Of a DNA stretch of 40,386 nt, positions 24,135 to 32,173 are shown in pieces. Numbering within the stretch: the stretch's first letter is position 1; each line of letters begins with the position of its first letter. The notes under the pieces were generated by a model. It worked only from the letters and a program-made list of their open reading frames with translations. It did no database searches and was not told where the DNA came from. A program made the position numbers and the translations under genes. Source of the stretch: Lentzea indica (GTDB taxonomy: Bacteria; Actinomycetota; Actinomycetes; Mycobacteriales; Pseudonocardiaceae); the NCBI RefSeq assembly GCF_012184385.1, contig NZ_VSRL01000059.1:1-40386 (forward strand), written 5' to 3'.

Positions 24135-24808
24135 GACGCTTCTCCGTTGTTGCCTCGGAGGAAACCACGCTCACGGGCGACGCCCGCCAGCATGTCGCGG
24201 AGCTGGCGACGGCCCCGGTGCAACCGGGACATCACCGTGCCGATCGGGGTGCCCATGATGTCTGCGATCTCCTTGTACGCGAAGCCTTCGACATCGGCGA
24301 GGTAGACCGCGATCCGGAACTCCTCCGGCAATCGCTGCAATGCTTCCTTGACGTCGCTGTCGGGCAGGTTGTCGAGTGCCTCGACCTCTGCGCTGCGCAG
24401 CCCGGACGAGGTGTGGCTCTCCGCCTGCGCCAGCTGCCAGTCCGTGATCTCGTCGGTCGGCTGCTGAATCGGCTGGCGTTGCTTCTTGCGGTAGCCGTTG
24501 ATGTAGGTGTTCGTCAGGATCCGGTACAGCCACGCCTTGAGGTTCGTGCCCTCCGAGAAGGACGCGAACGCCGAGTAGGCCTTGAGGTACGTCTCCTGGA
24601 CGAGGTCCTCGGCGTCAGCCGGGTTGCGCGTCATGCGCAGGGCAGCCGAGTAGAGCTGATCGAGCATCGGCATAGCGTCGCGCTCGAAACGCGCGGCTCG
24701 CTCCGCCGTCGTCTCCGTTGTGCCGGTGGCGGGCACCGCGCTCCCTTCCCACAGGTTCTGGGTCGGGACCGACAATACGCGGGGCCGCTCGAGCATGTTC
24801 GTCACCAC
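24131..24808 (-). CDS. sigR: ECF sigma factor SigR (SigH of mycobacteria)
   Basis: Up to 225 residues. Region 2 (AGxM-like [21 protein letters not shown]) recognises the -10 element, and region 4 ([41 protein letters not shown]) the -35, with a short linker. Such factors direct the thiol-oxidative stress regulon (thioredoxin, mycothiol). Start candidates are GTG at 24808, GTG at 24805 and ATG at 24796; AAGGA lies one to four bases before the first two. A SigR-type promoter (GGAAT, 16-19 bases, GTT) immediately upstream predicts positive autoregulation with a leader of only a few bases. Followed by rsrA with 4-bp overlap. Confidence 0.95.
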   Translation of the reverse strand: MVTNMLERPRVLSVPTQNLWEGSAVPATGTTETTAERAARFERDAMPMLDQLYSAALRMTRNPADAEDLVQETYLKAYSAFASFSEGTNLKAWLYRILTNTYINGYRKKQRQPIQQPTDEITDWQLAQAESHTSSGLRSAEVEALDNLPDSDVKEALQRLPEEFRIAVYLADVEGFAYKEIADIMGTPIGTVMSRLHRGRRQLRDMLAGVARERGFLRGNNGEAS

Positions 24809-24817
24809 GTCCTTCGT

Positions 24818-24844
24818 AACAACGGACGTGCTGGTAGTAATTCC
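24818..24844 (-). promoter_or_regulatory. SigR-dependent autoregulatory promoter
   Basis: On the minus strand GGAAT (24844-24840) is followed after 16 bases by GTT (24823-24821) and again by GTT (24820-24818). This matches the GGAAT-N16-18-GTT pattern of SigR/SigH promoters. It sits just before the sigR start and its -35 lies two bases from the divergent ybaK ATG. Confidence 0.75.
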
Positions 24845-24846
24845 GC

Positions 24847-25323
24847 ATGGCCGGACGTGGGACCCCCGCCACAGCGCTGCTGGACAAGCAGCGGGTGGCG
24901 CACACCTTGCACTCGTACGAGCACGACCCCCGCCACGAGTCCTACGGACTGGAAGCGGCAGAGGCGCTCGGGCTGGTGCCGGAACGCGTCTTCAAGACCC
25001 TCGTGGCCGACGTGGACGGCAAACTCGCGGTCGGCGTCGTGCCGGTGACCGCGCAGCTCGATCTCAAGGGACTCGCCGCGGCGCTGAAGGGCAAGAAGGC
25101 CAAGATGGCCGTGGTGGCCGATGCCGAACGTGCGACGGGCTATGTCGCGGGCGGCATTTCTCCCCTCGGCCAGAAAAAGCGTCTGCCGGTCGCACTGGAC
25201 GAGTCGGCATTGCAATTCGAAACGATTTTCTGCAGCGCCGGTAGGCGTGGTCTCGAAGTCGAGATCACGCCTACCGACCTAGTGCGACTCACCAATGCAT
25301 TGGTCGCCCGAATCAGTGCTTAA
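24847..25323 (+). CDS. ybaK: YbaK-type Cys-tRNA(Pro) deacylase
   Basis: A 158-residue trans-editing enzyme that hydrolyses cysteine mis-attached to tRNA-Pro. The family fold is clear: [19 protein letters not shown] at the N-terminus, [13 protein letters not shown] with the key Lys, then [18 protein letters not shown] and the [14 protein letters not shown]-terminal block. Length is normal. ATG at 24847 has no clear Shine-Dalgarno and lies two bases from the -35 of the divergent sigR promoter, so the two genes share a regulatory region. Its stop overlaps the convergent gene in TTAA. Confidence 0.93.
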   Translation: MAGRGTPATALLDKQRVAHTLHSYEHDPRHESYGLEAAEALGLVPERVFKTLVADVDGKLAVGVVPVTAQLDLKGLAAALKGKKAKMAVVADAERATGYVAGGISPLGQKKRLPVALDESALQFETIFCSAGRRGLEVEITPTDLVRLTNALVARISA

Positions 25324-25829
25324 CTGACCGGCACCGTGATGCCGCCCATCCGGACGTTCGCGCCGATACCAGACTTCGGCCACGCGATGGTGACCAAGTC
25401 GCCCAGCTTGCCCTGGCCGGGCAGGTTGAAGCGGACGAACGCGGGGGACAGCTGAGGACCCTCACCGTCCGATGCCACGTAGGTAACGGCATAGCGATCC
25501 TCGCCGACCGGCGCCTCGGTGTACGGAGGCTGGCCTCCGTTCTGGGAGGCGTGCATGTCCTTGCCGTTCAAGTCGAGGAAGCGCACGTTGCTCACGGTGC
25601 CTCCGATCCTGCAGGTGGCGCCCTCCGCGGAGACAAACCTGATCATGTGCGCCTTGCTCTTGACCGACGGAGAGTGCATGTCGTCGACGCGGATCGCCAG
25701 ATCGCTGCCGGTGCACCAACGGGTCTCCGCCTTTGTGTCGGAGGCCTGAGCGGCGGACGTCGCCACGACGGCCAATGCGGCAGTGCCGGCCAGTGCGGCT
25801 GCGGTCGCGATCGTGCGGAAACGGCTCAC
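25320..25829 (-). CDS. Secreted DUF4232-type protein
   Basis: 169 residues from GTG at 25829, preceded by GGGAGAA at five bases. The signal peptide is about residues 1-29 (ATAAALAGTAALAVVATSAAQA). The mature domain begins TRWCTGSDLAIRVDD and has the second Cys in GATCRIGGTVSNVRFL; this Cys pair, and the SPAFVRF and WPKSG blocks, fit DUF4232, a family of exported actinomycete proteins of unknown function. A longer reading to 25946 adds a non-family Arg-rich stretch. It shares its stop (TTAA) with convergent ybaK. Confidence 0.75.
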   Translation of the reverse strand: MSRFRTIATAAALAGTAALAVVATSAAQASDTKAETRWCTGSDLAIRVDDMHSPSVKSKAHMIRFVSAEGATCRIGGTVSNVRFLDLNGKDMHASQNGGQPPYTEAPVGEDRYAVTYVASDGEGPQLSPAFVRFNLPGQGKLGDLVTIAWPKSGIGANVRMGGITVPVS

Positions 25830-25961
25830 GTGTTCTCCCGAATTCATCCCGATTGGCGTTTGCCTTACACATCGGTTGACGCCGCGGAGATCCACCCGGT
25901 TGTCACGAAGAACGGTATTCGTACTTTTGGTCGATGCCCGTCTCACTTGGACGAGCTCGCT

Positions 25962-26507
25962 CTATTCGCCGATCTGGCCGTCGATCGCTTCCCTGAGCAG
26001 GTCGGCGTGCCCGTTGTGCCGCGAGTACTCCTCGATCATGTGGGTCAGGATCCAGCGCAGGTTCGGGACACGGCCGTCCCGCCACGGCGCGCGCTTGGCC
26101 GGTTGGCCCAGATCGCCCTCGTCGAGAGCTTCGGCGACGGCCTTGCGCGCCCGGTCGACCTCGTCCTGCCAGAGGGCGTTCAGCTGCTCCGGGGTGTCGG
26201 CGGCCGCCGAGTGCCAGTCCCAGTCGTTGTCGGCCTTCCAGTCCACGCTCGCCCACGGCTCCAGCGGCTCGCGGTCGTGCAGGACCGTGTGGAACCACTG
26301 CTGCTCGACGTACGCGAGGTGCTTGATCAGACCGCCGAGCGTCATCGACGACTTGGCGGTGGTCTGGTTCAGCTGCTCCGCCGTCAGGCCTTCGGTCTTC
26401 CACGCGAGGGTGGCGCGGTGGAACTCCAGGAAGCCGGTCAGGGTGGCGAGCTCGTCGCCGTCCATCGGCGGTTCCGGGCGGCCCTGTTCGTCCAGTTGAA
26501 CGGTCAT
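25962..26507 (-). CDS. DinB-superfamily protein (DUF664)
   Basis: A 181-residue four-helix-bundle protein. The putative metal-binding histidines lie in LIKHLAYVEQQWF and in ILTHMIEEYSRHNGHADLLRE, the classic spacing of the DinB/mycothiol-transferase fold. DUF664 members are common in actinomycetes and many are thought to use mycothiol or bacillithiol; no reaction is known here. ATG at 26507 is preferred over 26546, since the extra residues are not family-like. The divergent DasR-type operator lies 39 bp upstream and could affect this gene too. Confidence 0.83.
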   Translation of the reverse strand: MTVQLDEQGRPEPPMDGDELATLTGFLEFHRATLAWKTEGLTAEQLNQTTAKSSMTLGGLIKHLAYVEQQWFHTVLHDREPLEPWASVDWKADNDWDWHSAAADTPEQLNALWQDEVDRARKAVAEALDEGDLGQPAKRAPWRDGRVPNLRWILTHMIEEYSRHNGHADLLREAIDGQIGE

Positions 26508-26545
26508 GGGCGTGATCCCAGCCGAAGTCGTAGAGTGCCACCACA

Positions 26546-26557
26546 TGGTCTAGACCA
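26546..26557. promoter_or_regulatory. Perfect DasR-responsive element (dre)
   Basis: TGGTCTAGACCA is a perfect 12-bp palindrome identical to the core of the dre consensus bound by DasR, the GntR/HutC-type regulator of N-acetylglucosamine use in actinomycetes. It lies 14 bp before the GTG of the DUF7916 gene, overlapping its leader, and 39 bp from the divergent DinB start. TAGAGT at 26531-26536 could be the -10 element, so bound regulator would block elongation. Confidence 0.78.
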
Positions 26558-26571
26558 CAGTGGAGGCAGAC

Positions 26572-27429
26572 GTGCGCATCCTCGACCTCGACCGCACCGG
26601 GCTCGCCGCACTCCGCGGACAGGAACTCTCCAGGGCCGTGGCGGCGTCCGAAGGCCGGACCATGGTCGCCGAGGTGTTCGCCGATCGTGCGGCGCTGTCG
26701 TTCGACGGGCAGACCGGCGTGCACAACGCCGAGCTGATGGCCGCCTTCGGTGCCGACGTCATCGTGCTGAACATGATCGACAGGGTCTGGGACGGCACCA
26801 CGTTCCGCTTCCCCGGTCTCGGCGAACTGGGCAGCCTGGGCGAACTGGCGTCGAAGATCGGCAGGCCGATCGGCGTCAACCTGGAGCCGGGCACCGTCCC
26901 CGAACTGCGCAAAGCCACTCGGGCCAACGCTCAGAGGCTCGCCGACGCGGGCGCGGCGCTCATCGTGCTGACCGCCAACCCGAGCACGGACGGTTCGCTC
27001 GACGGCATGGCCAAAGCGACCGAACAGATCCGGACGGACGCCGCGCTGTGGGTCGGCAAGATGCACCACGCCGGCCATCCCGAACCCATCACCGCGCAGA
27101 AGCTCGTGAACCTGGTCGACGCGGGTGCGGACGGCGTCATCCTCCCGCTCCCCGGCACGTTGCCCGGCGTCACGAGAGAGGCCGCCGCCGAAGCGGTGCA
27201 GGCAGTGCACGAGAAGGGCGCCGTCGTCATGGGCGCTATCGGCACGTCACAGGAGGGCTCACACACCAACGTCGTGCCGCAGCTGGCCCTCACCGCCAAG
27301 GAGATCGGCGTCGACGCGCACCACATCGGCGACTGCTTCCTGCCGGGCATGGGCGACCCCGAGCTGCTCTACGCCTACTCGGTCGCGATCAGGGGCAGGC
27401 GCCACACGTGGACCCGGATGGCGCGTTAG
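26572..27429 (+). CDS. DUF7916-type TIM-barrel protein, DasR-controlled
   Basis: A 285-residue predicted beta/alpha-barrel enzyme of unknown reaction. Family-like blocks are VAEVFADRAALSFDG, NAELMAAFGADVIVLNM, GRPIGVNLEPG, IVLTANPSTDGS, VGKMHHAGH, GADGVILPLPGTLPGVT, MGAIGTSQEG, HHIGD and YSVAIRGRRHTWTRMAR. The arrangement recalls PEP-mutase/isocitrate-lyase or aldolase barrels, and related genes in gut Firmicutes sit with PTS sugar loci (from memory). GTG at 26572 has GGAGG five bases upstream; GTG at 26560 is less likely. The dre immediately upstream ties expression to aminosugar status. Its stop overlaps that of the convergent hydrolase. Confidence 0.75.
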   Translation: MRILDLDRTGLAALRGQELSRAVAASEGRTMVAEVFADRAALSFDGQTGVHNAELMAAFGADVIVLNMIDRVWDGTTFRFPGLGELGSLGELASKIGRPIGVNLEPGTVPELRKATRANAQRLADAGAALIVLTANPSTDGSLDGMAKATEQIRTDAALWVGKMHHAGHPEPITAQKLVNLVDAGADGVILPLPGTLPGVTREAAAEAVQAVHEKGAVVMGAIGTSQEGSHTNVVPQLALTAKEIGVDAHHIGDCFLPGMGDPELLYAYSVAIRGRRHTWTRMAR

Positions 27430-28036
27430 TCCAGCGGGCGCAGCACGCGGTCCAGCCACTCGCCCACGGACCGGCCGACGTCCGCAACGGACGCCTTCAG
27501 CGAGTGGTCGCCCTTCAGCAGCACCACTTCGCGGTGGTGGCCACGCTCGGGCTGTCCGAACGGGTCGTTCTCGCCCTGCACGACCAACGTCGCCACCTCG
27601 ACGCCATCGAGCTCCGCCATGCGGGACTTCTCCGGCTTGCCGGGCGGATGCACCGGGAACGCCAGGCACAGCACCGCCACGGCCTGGCCTTCGACCGAGG
27701 TGCGGCAGGCCACGCGAGCGCCGGACGACCGGCCCCCGAACACCAGGGGCAGGCCGTCGAACCAGCGTTCGCCCAGGTCGTCGACCACGGACAGCCAGGC
27801 AGTGTCGAGCTGGTTGGCCGCGCGGGGGCACGGCGGCCCGCGACGCGGTAGGGCTGTTCGATCAGGGCCACGTGCACGCCGACCTTGTTGGCGGCGTGGC
27901 ACGCGGCGACCAGATCCGGGGCCTCCACGCCGCCACCGGCGCCGTGACCCAGAAGGAGCGCCGCACGCGGTTCGTGGGCACAGTGCAGCGAGGCCCGAGC
28001 CGGACCGTGCGGCGTGTCCACCAACAGCGTTGTCAC
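27426..28036 (-). CDS. Alpha/beta-hydrolase (dienelactone hydrolase/KANL3-Tex30-like), frameshifted
   Basis: Two overlapping frames together form one protein of about 203 residues. The first (from GTG at 28036) gives LLLGHGAGGGVEAPDL and VALIEQPYRVAGRR. The second resumes at NQLDTAWLSVVDDL and carries FGGRSSGARVA (nucleophile Ser in GRSSGA), LVVQGENDPFG (catalytic Asp) and LLKGDHSLK (catalytic His). One added base between about 27811 and 27850 restores a 612-bp reading frame. The start overlaps the SRAP stop (GTGA), so the pair form an operon. Whether the frameshift is real or an error is discussed under findings. Confidence 0.8.
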
Positions 28037-28767
28037 GACAACTCGAACAAGGTGGGTGAGGGCTTCTCGTCTTCAGTGAGCGAGACGCGTTCCATCAGGG
28101 ATGCGTTGTTGTTCTTCACGCTGTTCACCGCCGTCGACACGGGGCGCAGCTCCAGCGCCTCGACGATCGAGGGATCCGGAGCCAGCAGCTCGGACGGATC
28201 CAGGGAGGTCGGGTCGAGCCACGCCGACCAGCGGTCCTGAGGCAGCAGCAACGGCATGCGGTGGTGCACCTCGGTCATCGCGCCGATGGCGTCCGTGGTG
28301 AGCACCGCGCACGTGACGGTGGGAACGTCGTCCTTCCACCACACGGACCAGATGCCGGCCATCGCCAGAGAAGCGCCATCGCCAAGGGTGATGAAGTACG
28401 GCTGTTTGCGCCCCTCGCCCGGCTGCCATTCGTACCAGCCCTCGGCGGGCAGGATGCAGCGGCGCTTGGTCGCGGACTGCTTGTAGGCGGGCTTGGTCAG
28501 CACGCTCTCCGCACGGGCGTTGATCATCTTCGCCGCGCCGGAGAGGTCCTTGGCCCAGTGCGGGACCAGTCCCCAGCGCATCACGCGGATGCTGCGTTCC
28601 ACCTCGTCAGCGTCTTCTGCGGGTTTGCGCTCGACCACCGCCATGACGTGCTTGGTGGGAGCGATGTTGTAGTCAGCCCCTGGCGCCTCGTCGCCGGTTC
28701 CGTCCACCGCGTCGAACTCGGCCGCCAGCAGCGCCGGGTCCTTGGTGGAGGCGTACCTACCACACAA
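28033..28767 (-). CDS. SRAP-domain protein (YedK/HMCES, abasic-site DNA-protein crosslinker)
   Basis: A 244-residue protein that shields abasic sites in single-stranded DNA by a covalent thiazolidine link through its N-terminal cysteine. MCGRYA gives Cys2, YNIAPT the Asn, [11 protein letters not shown] the Glu and [10 protein letters not shown] the active-site His; all are present. The start is TTG at 28767. It must be so because Cys2 has to become N-terminal, and the near-perfect anti-SD complement GGAGGTGATC lies upstream. In M. tuberculosis the homologue is Rv3226c, also next to aroA. It heads an operon with the alpha/beta-hydrolase. Confidence 0.95.
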   Translation of the reverse strand: MCGRYASTKDPALLAAEFDAVDGTGDEAPGADYNIAPTKHVMAVVERKPAEDADEVERSIRVMRWGLVPHWAKDLSGAAKMINARAESVLTKPAYKQSATKRRCILPAEGWYEWQPGEGRKQPYFITLGDGASLAMAGIWSVWWKDDVPTVTCAVLTTDAIGAMTEVHHRMPLLLPQDRWSAWLDPTSLDPSELLAPDPSIVEALELRPVSTAVNSVKNNNASLMERVSLTEDEKPSPTLFELS

Positions 28768-28852
28768 AACCGATCACCTCCGAAGTCGTCATCGTCGCAC
28801 GTCGGGAACACCTGTGCGAGCTGCCCCAACCGTCATGCGGGATCATTCAGGC

Positions 28853-30123
28853 ATGACTCAGCACTGGTCAGCCCCCAGCGCGCCCGGCCAAGTCCATTCG
28901 ACGGTGCCGGTGCCCGGCTCGAAGTCGATCACGAACCGCGTTCTGGTGCTCGCGGCACTCGCCGACGGGCCCTCCACTGTGCACGCGCCGTTGCGCAGTC
29001 GCGACACGGTGCTGATGGCTGCCGCGCTCTCCTCTCTCGGTGTCGGCTTCGCCGATCGCGAGGACGGCGGCTGGGACGTCACGCCCGCCCCGTTGCGCGG
29101 ACCGGCGGACGTCGACTGCGGCCTCGCCGGCACGGTCATGCGGTTCCTGCCGCCCGCCGCCGCGCTGGCTGAGGGCGAGATCCGGTTCGACGGCGACCCG
29201 CACGCCCGCAAGCGGCCGATGAGCACCGTGCTGGGTGCGTTGCGTTCGCTGGGCGCGGACGTCGACGGCGACGGGCTGCCGTTCACGTTGCGCGGCACGG
29301 GGTCGCTGGCCGGTGGTGAGGTGACGATCGACGCGTCGGGCTCGTCGCAGTTCGTCTCCGGGCTGCTGCTCTCCGGTGCGCGGTACGACAAGGGCGTGAC
29401 GGTGCGGCACGACGGCAAGCCCGTGCCCTCGTTGCCGCACATCGACATGACGGTCGAAACGCTGCGTTCGGCCGGTGTCCGGGTGGAGACCGACGCGAAC
29501 CTGTGGCACGTCGAGCCGGGTCCAATCGCCGCACGGACGTGGCACGTGGAGCCTGACCTGTCGAACGCGACGGTGTTTCTGGCGGCGGCCGCGGTGACCG
29601 GTGGCGAGGTGACGGTGCCGGGCTGGCCTGCCGTCACGACTCAGGCCGGTGACGCGGTGCGCGACATCCTGCAGCGCATGGGTTGCACGGTCGAGTTGTC
29701 GGAACGCGGTCTCACTGTGCGCGGCCCGTCTCGCCTGTCCGGTTTGGACATCGACCTGCGCGACGAGAGCGAGCTGACGCCGACGGTGGCCGCCTTGGCG
29801 GCGTTGGCCGGGGGACGCACGCAGATCCGCGGTGTCGCGCACATCCGCGGCCACGAGACCGACCGGATCGCGGCTCTCGTGAACGAGATCAACGCGTTGG
29901 GCGGCAAGCGTCCGAGACCGAGGACGGCCTGATCATCGAGCCTCGGCCGTTGCGTGGTGGCCTGTGGAAGGCCTACGCCGACCACCGGATGGCGACCGCG
30001 GGCGCGATCATCGGCCTGGTGGTGCCGGGCGTCTCCGTCGACGACATCGGCAGCACCACCAAGACGATCCCCGATTTCCCGGGGATGTGGGACGCCATGC
30101 TCACCGGGGGCGCGTTGAAGTGA
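28853..30123 (+). CDS. aroA: EPSP synthase (3-phosphoshikimate 1-carboxyvinyltransferase), frameshifted
   Basis: Transfers enolpyruvate from PEP to shikimate-3-phosphate in the chorismate pathway. [20 protein letters not shown] is the N-terminal signature; [17 protein letters not shown]-like [49 protein letters not shown] and [13 protein letters not shown] follow. The frame breaks near 29907: the first frame ends at a TGA near 29932. The other frame carries the required C-terminus ([41 protein letters not shown]). Inserting one G at AAGCGTCC restores 423 residues, the normal length. ATG at 28853; the stop overlaps the rsgA GTG. An essential biosynthetic gene, so a base error is likelier than decay. 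Confidence 0.93.
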
Positions 30124-31116
30124 GCAAGCGGGACTGGCGCAAGCTCGACGAATCCGACGTGCGCGTGCGCCCCGGCAAGGGCACGCGGCCACGTAGCAAG
30201 AGACGGCCCGAACACGCCGATGCCGAGAGCGCGATGGTGATCGGCGTGGACCGGGGACGCTGGACGTGCGCGTTGGAGTCCGGTGTCGTCGTCACGGCGA
30301 TGCGTGCGCGCGAACTGGGCCGCACGCCCGTGGTGGTGGGCGACCAGGTCGGCATCGTCGGTGACACGTCGGGCCAGCCGGACACGCTGGCCCGCATCGT
30401 GCGCGTCGAGGAACGCACCTCGGTGCTGCGCCGGACCGCGGACGACACCGACCCGTTCGAACGCGTCGTCGTCGCGAACGCCTCCCAGCTCATCATCGTG
30501 TGCGCGCTGATCGATCCCCCACCGCGCACGGGTTTCATCGACCGGTGCCTGGTCGCCGCGTACGCAGGCGGCCTGGAACCGGTGCTGTGCCTGACGAAGT
30601 CCGACCTGGCGTCTCCCGAATCGTTGCTGGCGCTGTACACCGAGCTCGACGTGCCGGTGATCGTGACGCGGTTCGACGAGGAGCCCGCCGTCCTGCGCGC
30701 CAGGCTGACGGACACGGTGTCGTGCCTGATCGGCCACTCCGGCGTCGGCAAGTCCACGTTGGTCAACAAGCTGGTGCCGGACGCGAACCGCGCGGTGGGC
30801 GTGGTGTCCGGCGTCGGCAAGGGCCGGCACACCTCGACCCAGGCCGTGGCGCTGCGCCTGCCCGACGGCGGCTGGGTCGTGGACACGCCGGCATCCGCTC
30901 GTTCGGCCTCGCGCACATCACGCCGAACGACATCGTGAAGGCGTTCCCGGACTTCGCCGAGGCGCCGAGGAGTGCCCGCCCGGCTGCGGCCACCTCGGCG
31001 CGCCGGAGGACCCGGGCTGCATGCTGGACGAGCTCGTGCCGGACGCTCCTGGACGGTTGACGTCGTTGCGGCGGTTGCTGGCTTCCAAGGCAGGTTTGGA
31101 CGAACACCCGGAATGA
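30120..31116 (+). CDS. rsgA: Ribosome small-subunit biogenesis GTPase RsgA, frameshifted twice
   Basis: A circularly permuted GTPase that checks late 30S maturation. After a basic N-terminus comes an OB fold ([27 protein letters not shown]), then G4-like LTKSDL, G1 [10 protein letters not shown]2 GKGRHTST and G3 DTPGIRS, and a C-terminal zinc finger ([16 protein letters not shown]). Reading it needs one extra base near 30890 ([13 protein letters not shown]) and one near 30964 ([12 protein letters not shown]); with both, the length is 999 bp or 332 residues. GTG at 30120 overlaps the aroA stop by 4 bp, as in other actinomycetes. Both changes remove a G or C from a short G/C run. Confidence 0.92.
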
Positions 31117-31144
31117 ACTTGTGCCGGTCAGTCACACTCACGCC

Positions 31145-31630
31145 GTGATCACACGACTGGGAGCCACCGTGCTCGCCGGACTGCTCGGGCTCGGCGCGTG
31201 CACCACCGAGCAACCTGCTGCTCCCGAGCCGCCGAAGTTCGAGAACACCGATGCCTGCACGCTGCTGCGCGGGGAGGAGGTGTTCGAGGTGGACGACCGG
31301 TCGGCGAGCACCACGATCGGGAAGACCAAACGCGACTGCACATGGGCCTCCAGTCGCACCGAGGTCGTCGTGAACCTGCTCCTCAAGCCGTTCGCGGAGG
31401 AGTCGGACCGGCTCATCGCCAACGGCGGCTACGGTGCCGTGATCGGCGACCGCCCGATGACGCGCACGTGCAAGGACGCTTCGGGGCTGGTGACCTGCGA
31501 GGGCGTCGTCGAGGTGCGGGACGGCCAGTTGATCACGATCAAGGTCGTCCGGCGGCACGACGATCCCAACGTCATCGGCCAGCTCACCCAGGAACTGGCG
31601 CTGAAGGCCTTGGAACGGTTGCCGAAGTGA
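31145..31630 (+). CDS. DUF3558-type lipoprotein 1
   Basis: About 161 residues from GTG at 31145. A lipoprotein signal peptide ends in the lipobox LGAC (VLAGLLGLGAC-TT). The mature domain contains DACTLLRGEEV, KRDCTWASS, CKDASGLVTCEG and a C-terminal helix (QLTQELALKALERLPK), fitting DUF3558, a family of actinomycete lipoproteins with paired cysteines and unknown role. It overlaps the next paralogue by 4 bp, forming a two-lipoprotein operon just after rsgA. Confidence 0.82.
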   Translation: MITRLGATVLAGLLGLGACTTEQPAAPEPPKFENTDACTLLRGEEVFEVDDRSASTTIGKTKRDCTWASSRTEVVVNLLLKPFAEESDRLIANGGYGAVIGDRPMTRTCKDASGLVTCEGVVEVRDGQLITIKVVRRHDDPNVIGQLTQELALKALERLPK

Positions 31631-32151
31631 AGCGCCACCTGCCACTCCTGGTCCTGCTCACCGGCTGCACGGCCACGCCAGTGGTGACCACGGCTTCGAG
31701 CACTCCGAGCGAGACGACGACGGTTGCCACGACCTCGCCGCGCATCGACACACCGCGCAAGCTCACCAGCGACCCGTGTCAGCTGCTCACTGCCGCGGAC
31801 TTCGACGGGCCGCTGAACGGGCCTCCGCAGCCGTATCCGGCCATCCCGCGGTCCTGTCTGTTCCAGGTGGGTCCCGGCACCGAGAAGGATCTGATGGTCC
31901 TGGTGGCGTTCGCGGGTGCTTATGCGCGGCCGGACAAGTCCGTGGAGATGCTCGTCGGCGACGGCCACTCGGCAGCGACGTCGTGCGCCACCACCCCTGA
32001 TGGCATGGAGTGCACCACGCTCGTGGCGGTCAACGCGACCGAGTCGCTGAAGGTCGTCGCGCGCCTGCTGAACGGCAACGCCGACCAGGTCGCCTCGATC
32101 GTGCAGGGCTATGCGAAAGACGCGTTCGAACGACTGCCTGTCACGTCCTGA
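31627..32151 (+). CDS. DUF3558-type lipoprotein 2
   Basis: 174 residues from GTG at 31627, which overlaps the previous stop (GTGA). The signal peptide ends with the lipobox LTGC, followed by a Ser/Thr-rich spacer of about 35 residues (TTASSTPSETTTVATTS). The globular part has DPCQLLTAADF, RSCLFQVG, SCATTPDGMECTT and a final helix ending AKDAFERLPVTS, paralogous to the upstream lipoprotein. Likely a tandem duplication. The downstream SDR gene begins 22 bp later. Confidence 0.82.
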   Translation: MKRHLPLLVLLTGCTATPVVTTASSTPSETTTVATTSPRIDTPRKLTSDPCQLLTAADFDGPLNGPPQPYPAIPRSCLFQVGPGTEKDLMVLVAFAGAYARPDKSVEMLVGDGHSAATSCATTPDGMECTTLVAVNATESLKVVARLLNGNADQVASIVQGYAKDAFERLPVTS

Positions 32152-32173
32152 GGCGCTGTCTCGTCCACCTGTC

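Noticed and set aside
25551-27851. Open frame of 766 codons on the plus strand
   Set aside because: It runs antisense or out of frame through DUF4232, DinB, DUF7916 and the hydrolase. It is Arg/His/Gly-rich without motifs: a high-GC shadow.
29900-29935. Programmed ribosomal frameshifting in aroA and the other broken genes
   Set aside because: None of the five sites shows a slippery heptamer with a downstream structure, and none of the families is known to use frameshifting. Missing bases explain all cases more simply.
30120-31116. rsgA as a genuine pseudogene
   Set aside because: Two separate single-base changes leave every motif intact, including the zinc finger, which is not how an old pseudogene looks.
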